Below are positions 30,470 to 41,660 of a stretch of 64,000 nucleotides of DNA, one piece after another (the first letter of the stretch is position 1; every line of letters begins with the position of its first letter). The DNA is from Xanthomonas albilineans (lineage in GTDB: Bacteria; Pseudomonadota; Gammaproteobacteria; Xanthomonadales; Xanthomonadaceae), in NCBI RefSeq assembly GCF_002939705.1, contig NZ_MDCB01000010.1:93635-157634 (forward strand), in the 5' to 3' direction. The translations under genes were made by a program, and so were the position numbers. The notes below the pieces were generated by a model. It was given only the letters and a program-made list of their open reading frames with translations. It was not told the origin of the DNA and made no database searches.

Positions 30470-30873
30470 TCAGAGGTCGCCTTCGCGGCGCTCCAGGAAA
30501 GTGGCGCGCAGATAGGCGGTGCGCGCAGCGGTCAGTTCGGCTTTGGCGCTGGCGTATAGCGTCGGGTACATCGAGCCGTACAGCATCTGTGGACTCCGAT
30601 GGTTGCCGGCCGGATAGCGCGCTTCCAGGTCGGCATCGCGCAGTTGCACCCACAGCCGTTGCGCAGTCTTGAGCTTGTCCAGCGCCAGCGGTTGTTTGAC
30701 CAGCTTGGCCATGATCTGCCGGTAAACCGTATTCAGTTTGGCATCGGCCTTGCGCAGATCCTGTGCGGCGCAGGCGTCGAGCTGTGCCTGTGCGCCTGCG
30801 GGATCGCAGCCGACGTTGTCGGCCCGGGCGGGCGCGGCGACGCTGACCAGTAGCGCCAGAGCGAGCAGCGTTC

Positions 30874-30877
<4 letters not shown>
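30470..30877 (-). CDS. LprI-like (DUF1311) secreted protein inside the suf operon
   Basis: 135 residues from the ATG at 30877. An N-terminal signal peptide ([19 protein letters not shown], cut before DN) exports it, probably to the periplasm. The mature part has '[18 protein letters not shown]' and a helical body ending in 'LERREGDL', resembling the lysozyme-inhibitor LprI/DUF1311 family. Its start overlaps the sufB stop by ATGA, so it is translationally coupled to a cytoplasmic Fe-S pathway although it is exported. Why it sits here is unknown. Confidence 0.8.
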
Positions 30878-32316
<1,439 letters not shown>

Positions 32317-32332
32317 GGGGCTGCCTACAGGG

Positions 32333-32791
32333 TCAGGTGGTCGCGAAGCGCACGGCAATCGGGCGCCGTTTGGGATCGCCGGGAGGAGGAAGGGGATGGA
32401 GCATTTGCGCCAGGTTCACTGCGCGTAGCGCATCGGCAACCACGTCGTTGATCAGCCGCCAGTTGGAACGCACCCCGCAGGTATGGGCGATGCTGCACTG
32501 GTTGCCGTGGTGGCTGCATTCGGTGATCGCCAGTGGCCCTTCCATGGCCTCGACGATCTCGATCAGGGTGATGGCATTGGCCGGGCGCGCCAACCTGTAG
32601 CCGCCATGCACGCCGCGCAGGCCCTCGACCAGCCCGGCCTGCGCCAACGGCTTGAGCAGCTTGCTGACGGTGGGCGGTTCCAGACCGGCCTGTTCGGCCA
32701 GTTCGGTCGCGCTCAGCACTTCGGTCGGACGTGCGGCGAGCACGGTCAACACGACAGTGGCGTAATCGGTCAGCTTGGTGACGCGGAGCAT
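32333..32791 (-). CDS. Rrf2/IscR-type Fe-S regulator of the suf operon
   Basis: 152 residues from the ATG at 32791. An N-terminal winged helix-turn-helix (about 10-65, '[21 protein letters not shown]') is followed by three cysteines C92, C99 and C105 spaced C-x6-C-x5-C. These are the expected [2Fe-2S] ligands of the IscR/SUF-regulator family. It is the first gene of the suf transcript, so it probably senses Fe-S sufficiency and represses the operon. Its operator was not identified. Confidence 0.92.
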   Translation of the reverse strand: MLRVTKLTDYATVVLTVLAARPTEVLSATELAEQAGLEPPTVSKLLKPLAQAGLVEGLRGVHGGYRLARPANAITLIEIVEAMEGPLAITECSHHGNQCSIAHTCGVRSNWRLINDVVADALRAVNLAQMLHPLPPPGDPKRRPIAVRFATT

Positions 32792-32994
32792 GGCGGAAGC
32801 GGCGATGTCAAAGCGGACCAAAATTGTACGCTTTTACGGCGTGGTGTCCAAGCGTGCCGTGTGCGATGGTTTCTATCGCAGCGATGCGTTGGCGCAATGT
32901 CCTCGCCGGTGTCGTTCGTGCCGCCGGTTGGGGGTGGGCTTGGGATCGCGCCCGATGTGCTTCAGAATCAGCACTTTCCCGTTTGGATTGCTGT

Positions 32995-33462
32995 ATGCCT
33001 CGCAAGATCGCCGCGCGCAAATCCCGCATCCATGGTAATGGCGTCTTCGCCCTGGTACCGCTCAAACAAGGCGAGCGGATCATCGAATACAAGGGACGCC
33101 TGCGGACTCATGCCGAGGTTGACCGCGACGATGCCGGCGACGTGGAGACCGGCCATACCTTCCTTTTCACTCTCAGCGACGAATACGTGATCGACGCCAA
33201 TTACGAAGGCAACGATGCGCGCTGGATCAATCACAGTTGCGCGCCGAACTGCGAGGCGGTGATTGTCGAGGCCGAAGGCAAGGACCGGCGCAAGGATAAA
33301 GTGGTGATCGAAGCGCTGCGCGACATCGCGCCCGGCGAGGAGTTGACCTACAACTACGGCATCGTCCTGGCCGAGCGGCATACGCCAAGGCTGAAGAAGG
33401 TCTGGGCCTGCCGCTGCGGCGCCATCAACTGCACCGGCACGATGCTGCAACCCAAGCGCTGA
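32995..33462 (+). CDS. SET domain protein-lysine methyltransferase-like protein
   Basis: 155 residues from the ATG at 32995. It is a compact SET domain: N-terminal 'SRIHGNGVFAL', the AdoMet-binding/pseudoknot motif 'RWINHSCAPNC' (NHSC 79-82), 'GEELTYNYG' with the catalytic tyrosine region (114-122), and a post-SET cysteine cluster C139, C141 and C146. These are all the core elements of an active lysine methyltransferase. It is divergent from the suf regulator. The target protein is unknown; bacterial free-standing SET proteins may modify ribosomal or DNA-binding proteins. Confidence 0.9.
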   Translation: MPRKIAARKSRIHGNGVFALVPLKQGERIIEYKGRLRTHAEVDRDDAGDVETGHTFLFTLSDEYVIDANYEGNDARWINHSCAPNCEAVIVEAEGKDRRKDKVVIEALRDIAPGEELTYNYGIVLAERHTPRLKKVWACRCGAINCTGTMLQPKR

Positions 33463-33500
33463 GTTGCTGCCTGGAGTCCGATGTACTCTTGTGGTCTATT

Positions 33501-33537
33501 ACGCAAAACGGCGGCTCGCAGGCCGCCGTTATTGCGT
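33501..33537. terminator. Bidirectional terminator between SET gene and DUF1439 gene
   Basis: AACGGCGGC (33507-33515) pairs with GCCGCCGTT (33522-33530) around a 6-base loop, and outer ACGCAA/TTGCGT bases extend the stem. It lies between two convergent genes. T-runs are weak on both sides. Confidence 0.65.
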
Positions 33538-33584
33538 GTAGACGTGTGGCGGAAGGGCACGCGCCGTCCCTGCCGTCCGTCGTC

Positions 33585-34181
33585 TCACTGGCCCGATAAC
33601 AAGCCAGCCGGCACCAAGTTGGCGATGTCCTGATTGAAATGGACCACCAGCGCGCCGTTCTCCACTCCCGCTGATTCGATCTGCAGCTTGCCCATCGCGG
33701 TGGCCAAACGCGGGTCCAGTTTGTAGATGGGTTCCCGGCGGGCGTAATCGTCCAGCCACACGTTGAGCAGCTCGCGGGTGTTGGCGTCGAGCTTGTCGCC
33801 ATTGGCGGCTGGACGGAAATCGTCGATGGTCGGCGATTGCAGATGGAAAGCCTGGCTCTGCTGTTCGTAGCGCAGCCCGCTGGTCAGCAGCACCGTGCCC
33901 AATGGCGCGGGCGCACCGCCACCGCTGGCCATGCTCAGATCGAACTTCATCTTCAGTCGATTGCCTGGTGGCAGGGTCAGTTTCGGATCGCGGATGGTCA
34001 TCTCGATGAGCCCGCCCAGCGCCTTGTGCGTCTGCGGGAAGCTGCCGTCGAGGTAGTGCTGGACATCGGCGGCACCGACGCTGATCTGCCGGCCTTGGAT
34101 CGTCGGCGTGGCTTGCGCGTAGGGCGTGGCGATCAAGGTCAACAGCACCGTGGTGCGCAGGGTCCACTGGCGAAATGTCAT
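33585..34181 (-). CDS. DUF1439 domain-containing exported protein
   Basis: 198 residues from the ATG at 34181, chosen because it begins a clear signal peptide (hydrophobic 'TTVLLTLIATPYAQA') with AAGG upstream. There is no lipobox cysteine, so it is probably a soluble periplasmic protein rather than a lipoprotein. 'GRQISVGAADVQHYLDGSFP' and 'RLATAMGKLQIESAGVENG' resemble the DUF1439 (YceB-type) family. Its molecular function is unknown. Confidence 0.78.
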   Translation of the reverse strand: MTFRQWTLRTTVLLTLIATPYAQATPTIQGRQISVGAADVQHYLDGSFPQTHKALGGLIEMTIRDPKLTLPPGNRLKMKFDLSMASGGGAPAPLGTVLLTSGLRYEQQSQAFHLQSPTIDDFRPAANGDKLDANTRELLNVWLDDYARREPIYKLDPRLATAMGKLQIESAGVENGALVVHFNQDIANLVPAGLLSGQ

Positions 34182-34401
34182 CGATGAGCGCCTTGCTTGA
34201 AGTTGGGTCTTCACCATAACCGCTGCCGGTGAATGTGCCATTAGCGCAATCGGCTGCGTCGCGCGCAACTTGGGAATGAACGCTCATCGGGTCGTGCGGT
34301 GGTGCTGTTGCGAGCTGTAGAGCCGCAACGTTTCCAGCGCTGGACGCCGTGGTGTCAGCAACGCATGTGGCTGACTGTCGTTGCGTTCGTCCAGACGGCA
34401 C

Positions 34402-34431
34402 AAAAAAACGAGACGGCCTGGGCCGTCTCGT
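34402..34431 (-). terminator. Terminator of the HU gene
   Basis: On the minus strand, ACGAGACGGCC and GGCCGTCTCGT form an 11-bp stem followed by seven T (34402-34408 read as A on the plus strand). It lies 34 bases after the HU stop codon. Confidence 0.85.
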
Positions 34432-34464
34432 CGGTACACGTTTGCCTGGATCAGGCGACGCGGC

Positions 34465-34863
34465 TCAGAGCGCGGCGTCCTTGAGCTTCTTCAGCGGGCG
34501 CACCTTGAGCTTGGTGGTGGCCGGCTTGGCCGCGAACCACTGCTCTTCCTTGGTGAACGGGTTGATGCCCTTGCGCTTCGGCTTGGCCGGCACGCTGACC
34601 GAGCTGATCTTCAGCAGGCCCGGCAAGGTGAACGAGCCAGCGCCCTTCTTGCTGATCGAACCCGCCACGGCGTGCTCCAGCGAGGCCATCACGGCGCGCA
34701 CGTCCTTGGCGATCACGCCGCTGGTTTCGGCGATATGCGCGACCAGAGCCGACTTGCTCAGCACGTCCTTGATGGGCTTGGGGGCTGCCGGTTTGACGGC
34801 GGTCTTGGTTGCTGTTTTCTTCGCTGCCTTCTTCGGGGCAGCCTTTTTTGCGGTCTTTGCCAT
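34465..34863 (-). CDS. HU-family DNA-binding protein with histone H1-like N-terminal tail
   Basis: 132 residues from the ATG at 34863. Residues 1-31 are almost wholly Lys/Ala/Pro/Thr (AKKAAPKKAAKKTATKT), like a histone H1 tail. An HU/IHF fold follows from about residue 33: 'SKSALVAHIAETSGV', 'SLEHAVAGSI', 'GAGSFTLPGLLKI' and a basic arm 'KPKRKGINPFTKEE'. Canonical HU is about 90 residues, so the tail is an addition. It is a probable nucleoid-structuring protein and a single-gene transcript. Confidence 0.9.
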   Translation of the reverse strand: MAKTAKKAAPKKAAKKTATKTAVKPAAPKPIKDVLSKSALVAHIAETSGVIAKDVRAVMASLEHAVAGSISKKGAGSFTLPGLLKISSVSVPAKPKRKGINPFTKEEQWFAAKPATTKLKVRPLKKLKDAAL

Positions 34864-35687
34864 GATGTCCTGATTCCGTAAATGAGTGGTGTGGGTCGCG
34901 CCGACCCCGTCGGCATGGCGAAATGTAGGGCATGTGTTACGCCGCGCCAATAGGTAATCGGCAAAAAAAGCGGAAAAAACCCTCTTTGTAGTGATTTTTT
35001 TCCTGGAAGGGCGTTCTCGATGGCAAAAACATGGGTGCATGCCGGGTTTTGTCGCCCCGTCTGCGATGCGATGACCATGCTGTCGCGCAGCGCAGCGAAG
35101 GCGCATTGCCTGTCCTGAGGGGCGCGACTCGTTAACGGGGGCGTGTTGTGTCGTCGGGTGCTGGGAAGCCCATCTCAGGACCTGCGAAAGATGCTCGAAT
35201 ACCCCGCAGCACGAATTTGCCGGGATGCACTGCCGACGGATCAATCGCTGCTTCGGTGGCGAGACGGGGTACATCCCGAAGCGTGGATCGCCACCGCGCA
35301 GGCGGGCGGTTTCCTCATTGCGCATGGTCGACGAGCAACGCATTCCGTTTGGGAGTGCATGGCTCGCGCTAAATTTCAGTACGCTGCTGCCGATAAAGGA
35401 CGTTACGCATTTCTACGTCCTGCTCGATGGAGGCATGCAGCGCCTCAGGGGTTTCCAGGGCACTAGATGTTTTGGAGGTGGAGTTGTCGTGTGGTCCGGC
35501 ATGGTGGCTGTGGCGGGTGGCGGCTGTATGAGCGCCGTTTGGTCGGCTCGGTGGATGCAGATGCCGGCGATGGCGTCCAGCTGTCGCGACGCTAAACGCG
35601 CATGGCCGATCCGTGCCAATTCAGTTTGGTTTCACCGCGGAGGATCGAGCATGTATTCGCGCGATCCACGCGCTTGGAATCATCGCC
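34864..35687. other. Intergenic region without a supported gene
   Basis: 824 bases between the HU gene and the glycine-zipper gene. The part next to HU (34920-35030) has A-rich and T-rich tracts that probably hold the HU promoter. Open frames from about 35143 lack recognisable motifs, and several overlap in different frames, so none is called. Confidence 0.5.
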
Positions 35688-36272
35688 ATGAACAAGCTCT
35701 CGACCCATTTGTTGACCGCTGCGCTGACGATCGGCGTGATCGGCTCCGCCGCTGCGCAGGATTACGGTTATACCCGTTACCAGAACGGTCTCGGCACCTA
35801 CGAATATGCGCGTGTGATACGCGTCGATCCGATCATGGTGCAGGTCAATGGCCCACGCGAGACCACCGAGCGCTGTTACGACCGGCAGGCTCCTGACACC
35901 TACGTCAGCGGCTATGGCGGCACCCAGGGTGGCCGGACGGCTTCGACCGTGGCCGGTGGTATCGCCGGTGCGTTGCTCGGTAGCCGCGTCGGTGGCGGCA
36001 ATGGTCGCTTCGTCGGCACCGCTGTCGGCACCATGCTCGGCAGCTTGGCCGGACGTTCGATCTACGACTCCAATGCCCGTTCCTATGGCGGCGGTTATGT
36101 CAGCGGCGGGGTGGTCAGGGAGTGCGAGCCGGTGTCCTACCGGACCGAAAGCTACGACCGGGTCGACGGCTACGACGTGACCTACGAGTACGGCGGTCGT
36201 TACTACCACACCCGTACGGCCTCGCCTCCGGGTGATCGCATCCGCGTGCGTGTGGACGTGTTGCCCTACTAA
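35688..36272 (+). CDS. Glycine-zipper 2TM-type envelope protein
   Basis: 194 residues from the ATG at 35688. A signal peptide (MNKLSTHLLTAALTIGVIGSAAAQ) has no lipobox. Residues about 82-123 form a glycine zipper, GxxxG-spaced (AGGIAGALLGSRVGGG, then GTAVGTMLGSLAG), of the Rick_17kDa/SlyB-like type, which inserts in or associates with the outer membrane. The flanks are Tyr-rich (DYGYTRYQNG, YVSGYGG, YEYGGRYYHTR). A strong terminator follows. Its role in the envelope is not known. Confidence 0.82.
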   Translation: MNKLSTHLLTAALTIGVIGSAAAQDYGYTRYQNGLGTYEYARVIRVDPIMVQVNGPRETTERCYDRQAPDTYVSGYGGTQGGRTASTVAGGIAGALLGSRVGGGNGRFVGTAVGTMLGSLAGRSIYDSNARSYGGGYVSGGVVRECEPVSYRTESYDRVDGYDVTYEYGGRYYHTRTASPPGDRIRVRVDVLPY

Positions 36273-36296
36273 TTGCTACGTCACGTAAATGGAGAC

Positions 36297-36330
36297 AGGG
36301 CGCCTGCTCGGCAGGCGCCCTTTTCTTTTG
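36297..36330 (+). terminator. Terminator of the glycine-zipper gene
   Basis: AGGGCGCCTGC (36297-36307) and GCAGGCGCCCT (36311-36321) form a perfect 11-bp stem with a 3-base loop, followed by TTTCTTTT. Confidence 0.9.
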
Positions 36331-36383
36331 CCGCTGGCCCCTGCGTTATAGGGCAGCGTCCATTTTCCTCACCCTCCTGGCGA

Positions 36384-37262
36384 TCAGGGCCAGTCGATCT
36401 GGCCCTGGATCACCGTCTGCACTTGGCCGCCTGACCAGACCTCGCCAGCAGCATCCACGCTCAGCGTCAGCAGCGCATCGTGGCCGACTTCGCGGCCCTG
36501 ACTCGCCACATAGCGGCCGTTGCGCCCAGGCAGGGCGCCGCGGTGATCCAGCCACGCTGCCAGCACCGCATTGGCCGCGCCCGAGGCGGCATCCTCGAAG
36601 CGCCGACCGTTGCCGACGAAGGCACGTACCGCCAGCGCATAGGGTTGACCGCTGGCGCGTGCATAGGCGAACACGCCCATGCTGGCGGTGTTTTCGGCCA
36701 GGGCGGCGATCGCGTCCCAGTCGGGTGTTAGTTGGCGCAGTGCAGTTTCATCGGCGACCTCGACCAGCCACCAGCAGCGACCGCCGTCCATACGCACCGG
36801 TGGCAGCGCACCCAACGACCAGTTGCGCAGTGCGTCCGTCAGGCGCGCGTCCGCCGGGTCGGCGATTTCGGCTACCTGCGCGCGCGGGGTGCGGATGGCG
36901 ATGCTGGGTACCCCGGCATCTGCTTCCAAGCGCAATGGAAATAACCCTGCGATGCCGTCCTGTACCAGCAGGCCATCGCGCGGGGTGGCGATGCCGTTTT
37001 CCAGCACCACGTGCGCGGTGCCGACGCTGGGGTGGCCAGCGAACGACACTTCCTTCTGCGGGCTGAACATGCGGATGCCATAGCTGGCTTCCGGTCGCGT
37101 CGGTGCGAAGACGAAGGTGGTTTCCGGCAAGCGCGTCCAGCGTGCGATGGCTTGCATCGTGGCCTCGTCCAGTCCATCCGCATCGAGTACCACGGCCAGC
37201 GGATTGCCGCTGCCGGCGCGCGGGGAGAACACGTCAACTTGTATGAAACGGCGTTTGCTCAT
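36384..37262 (-). CDS. PhzF family isomerase/epimerase-like protein
   Basis: 292 residues with the PhzF fold of two similar halves. The start 'FIQVDVFSPRAGSGNPLAVV', 'RWTRLPETTFVF' with the conserved Glu, and 'VSFAGHPSVGTAHV' followed by 'FEDAASGAANAVLAAWL' are the family's active-site segments. PhzF itself isomerises a phenazine precursor, but no phenazine genes are near. This is probably one of the many orphan PhzF-like enzymes with unknown substrate. Confidence 0.88.
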   Translation of the reverse strand: MSKRRFIQVDVFSPRAGSGNPLAVVLDADGLDEATMQAIARWTRLPETTFVFAPTRPEASYGIRMFSPQKEVSFAGHPSVGTAHVVLENGIATPRDGLLVQDGIAGLFPLRLEADAGVPSIAIRTPRAQVAEIADPADARLTDALRNWSLGALPPVRMDGGRCWWLVEVADETALRQLTPDWDAIAALAENTASMGVFAYARASGQPYALAVRAFVGNGRRFEDAASGAANAVLAAWLDHRGALPGRNGRYVASQGREVGHDALLTLSVDAAGEVWSGGQVQTVIQGQIDWP

Positions 37263-37550
37263 CGCAATCTATTCCGCATCTCGGTGTGAGAGGGGGAGCT
37301 TACCAAGCGATGCAGTCATCGGTCGGCACATGCACCAGGAGCCCGATCCGAACCTCGCCGGCCTCGTCGATCTGGAGCGCGATGTGGTCGCTGTCGAGGT
37401 CGAGTGCGCGGCTGGCGTGGCCGGGTAAGCGTCCCTGTTGGATCGGGTGCGCCGCGCTCATCGTTCTGGTGCTGGCCGGTTGGCAGTAGAATCGATGGCT
37501 GCGCCCGGTCATCCCGGCGTCTCCCCCAACATTTCTAGATACCCCATTCC

Positions 37551-40160
37551 ATGTCAGTTCCTTCTATTGCCGGTCGTTGGATCGTTCTCAAGTTCGGTGG
37601 CACATCGGTGTCGCGTCGTCATCGCTGGGACACGATTGGGACGCTGGCGAAAAAGCGCGCGGAAGAGACTGGTGCGCGGGTATTGGTGGTGGTCTCGGCG
37701 TTGTCCGGCGTTACCAACGAACTGACCGCGATCGCCGACGGCAGCGCCGACAGCGCGCAGCGCGTGGATGCGCTGGAACAGCGCCATCGCGCCTTCTTGG
37801 CCGAGTTGGAACTGGATGCCGATGCCGTGCTTGGCGAACGTCTGGCGGTGCTGCGTGGCCTGCTCGACGATCCACGCGCGGCCAGCCGCACGCTGGATTG
37901 GCAGGCCGAGGTACTGGGTCAGGGCGAATTGCTTTCCTCGACCCTGGGCGCGGCTTACCTGCGCAGCAACGGCCTGGACATCGGCTGGATGGACGCGCGC
38001 CAGTGGCTGGATGCGCTGCCGCCGCAGCCAAACCAGAGTGCCTGGTCGCGGCGCCTATCGGTGTCCTGCCAGTGGCAGGCCGATGCGGCCTGGCGCGAGC
38101 GTTTCCTTGCCCAGCCTACGCGCATGCTGATTACCCAGGGTTTCATCGCACGCCATCAGGACGGCGGGACCGCGATCCTCGGTCGTGGTGGTTCGGACAC
38201 CTCTGCCGCCTATTTCGGCGCGCTGCTCGGGGCCAGCCGGGTGGAGATCTGGACCGACGTGCCGGGCATGTTCAGCGCCAACCCGCGCGAGGTGCCGGAT
38301 GCGCGTCTGCTGACCCGGCTGGATTATTACGAGGCGCAGGAAATCGCCACCACCGGCGCCAAGGTGCTGCACCCGCGTTCGATCAAGCCTTGTCGCGACG
38401 GCGGCGTGCCGATGGCGATCCTGGACACCGAGCGGCCCGACTTGCCCGGCACCAGTATCGATGGCAATGCGCTTACTGTGCCGGGGGTCAAGGCGATCAG
38501 TCGCCGCAACGGCATCGTGCTGGTGTCGATGGAAGGCATCGGCATGTGGCAGCAGGTCGGCTTCCTGGCCGACGTGTTTGCGCGTTTCGCCAAGCACGGT
38601 TTGTCGGTGGATTTGATTGGCTCGGCCGAAACCAATGTCACCGTGTCGCTGGACCCCAGCGAGAATCTGGTCAACACCGATGTGCTGGCGGCGTTGTCAG
38701 CCGATCTGGCGGAGATGTGCCGGGTCAAGATCATCGTGCCGTGCGCGGCGATCACCCTGGTCGGGCGCGGCATGCGTTCGCTGCTGCACAAGCTCTCGGA
38801 CGTGTGGGCCACGTTCGGCAAGGAGCGCGTGCACATGATCTCGCAGTCGTCCAACGACTTGAACCTGACCTTCGTCATCGATGAGGCCGCCGCCGACGGG
38901 CTGCTGCCGATCCTGCACGCCGCGCTGATCGACAGCGGTGCGATGCCGGTGGAAGAGACCGAGGTGTTCGGTCCGCGCTGGCGCGAGATCGCCGGCAGCG
39001 TGCGCTCGCGGCCGACGCCCTGGTGGCATGGCGAGCGCGCGCATCTGCTGCGCTTGGCCGAAGCCGGTACGCCGCGTTACGTCTATCACTTGCCGACCCT
39101 GCGCGAACGCGCACGCGCGCTCAAGGCGATCGCCGCGGTGGATCAGCGCTATTACGCGATCAAGGCCAATACGCATCCGGCCATCCTGCAAACGCTGGTG
39201 GAGGAGGGCTTTGGCCTGGAATGCGTCTCGCACGGCGAGCTGCGCCGGGTGTTCGAGACGCTGCCGGAGCTATCGCCGCGGCGCGTGTTGTTCACTCCCA
39301 GTTTCGCGCCGAGGGCCGAATACGAGGCCGCCTTCGCCCTGGGCGTCACCGTGACCTTGGACAACGTCGAGGCGCTGCAGCGCTGGCCGGCGCTGTTTCG
39401 TGGCCGAAGCCTGTGGTTGCGGATCGATCTGGGTCACGGCGACGGTCATCACCAGAAGGTCAACACCGGCGGCAAGCGTTCCAAGTTCGGCTTGTCGGCC
39501 ACCCGCGTGGACGAGTTCGTCGAGGCCGCGCGCGCGTTGGACATCCGCATTGTCGGCGTGCACGCGCATCTGGGCAGCGGCGTGGAGACGTCGGAGCACT
39601 GGCGACGCATCTGCGACGAACTGGCCGGATTCGCGCGGCGCATCGGCAGTGTCGAGGTCATCGACATCGGCGGCGGTCTGCCGATCCCATACAGCGCCGA
39701 CGACGAACCGTTCGACCTGGATGCCTGGGCGCAGGGTCTGGCCGAGGTCAAGCAGGTGCATCCGGGATTCCGCCTGGCGATCGAGCCAGGTCGCTATCTG
39801 GTTGCCGAATGCGGAGTGCTGTTGTCGCGCGCCACCCAGGTGATCGAGAAGGACGGCATCCGCCGGGTTGGTTTGGATGCCGGCATGAACACGCTGATCC
39901 GCCCGGCGCTGTACGACGCTTGGCACGATGTGGTCAACCTCAGCCGTCTGGAGCGAGAGGCCGACACGGTGTTCGACGTGGTCGGGCCGGTTTGCGAGTC
40001 CAGCGACGTGTTCGGTCATCGCCGTCGCCTGCCGGCGGAGACCGTGCCGGACGATGTGATGCTGATCGCCGATGCCGGCGCCTACGGTTATGTCATGGCC
40101 AGCACCTACAACCAGCGCGAGTTGCCCCGCGAGGAAGTGATCGATGCGCCCGCACGCTGA
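37551..40160 (+). CDS. Bifunctional aspartate kinase / diaminopimelate decarboxylase
   Basis: 869 residues fusing the first and last steps of lysine synthesis. The N-terminal aspartokinase domain (about 10-300, KFGGTS at 14-19, 'GRGGSDTSAAYFGA') is followed by ACT regulatory repeats (to about 470). The C-terminal part is a PLP-dependent DAP decarboxylase with the PLP lysine in 'YYAIKANTHP' (about 537), 'HLGSGVE', 'DIGGGLPIPY' and the dimer-contributed 'CESSDVFG' (about 815). Such fusions are known in xanthomonads. It could allow end-product control of both steps in one polypeptide. No frameshift or linker stop is seen. Confidence 0.95.
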   Translation: MSVPSIAGRWIVLKFGGTSVSRRHRWDTIGTLAKKRAEETGARVLVVVSALSGVTNELTAIADGSADSAQRVDALEQRHRAFLAELELDADAVLGERLAVLRGLLDDPRAASRTLDWQAEVLGQGELLSSTLGAAYLRSNGLDIGWMDARQWLDALPPQPNQSAWSRRLSVSCQWQADAAWRERFLAQPTRMLITQGFIARHQDGGTAILGRGGSDTSAAYFGALLGASRVEIWTDVPGMFSANPREVPDARLLTRLDYYEAQEIATTGAKVLHPRSIKPCRDGGVPMAILDTERPDLPGTSIDGNALTVPGVKAISRRNGIVLVSMEGIGMWQQVGFLADVFARFAKHGLSVDLIGSAETNVTVSLDPSENLVNTDVLAALSADLAEMCRVKIIVPCAAITLVGRGMRSLLHKLSDVWATFGKERVHMISQSSNDLNLTFVIDEAAADGLLPILHAALIDSGAMPVEETEVFGPRWREIAGSVRSRPTPWWHGERAHLLRLAEAGTPRYVYHLPTLRERARALKAIAAVDQRYYAIKANTHPAILQTLVEEGFGLECVSHGELRRVFETLPELSPRRVLFTPSFAPRAEYEAAFALGVTVTLDNVEALQRWPALFRGRSLWLRIDLGHGDGHHQKVNTGGKRSKFGLSATRVDEFVEAARALDIRIVGVHAHLGSGVETSEHWRRICDELAGFARRIGSVEVIDIGGGLPIPYSADDEPFDLDAWAQGLAEVKQVHPGFRLAIEPGRYLVAECGVLLSRATQVIEKDGIRRVGLDAGMNTLIRPALYDAWHDVVNLSRLEREADTVFDVVGPVCESSDVFGHRRRLPAETVPDDVMLIADAGAYGYVMASTYNQRELPREEVIDAPAR

Positions 40161-40304
40161 GATGCACCCGCATAGGCCGCGCTTGCCGATGGCAGACGTG
40201 CGTGGCGGTTTGCCGCCGCTGCGCGCGGCGTTGCGGTGTTCGATGAGCGAATTTTTCCTGTGCCGCCGCGACGTGCGGCACGCCGGTGTTTTGGCAGGAC
40301 GTCC

Positions 40305-41640
<1,336 letters not shown>

Positions 41641-41660
<20 letters not shown>

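Noticed and set aside
28398..30653. 751-residue version of SufD
   Set aside because: The extra N-terminus is out-of-frame sufC sequence; the ATG at 29660 overlaps the sufC stop and gives the conserved SufD start.
35143..35896. Several overlapping plus-strand frames before the glycine-zipper gene
   Set aside because: They lack motifs and run into the real gene in another frame; codon use does not resemble the neighbours.
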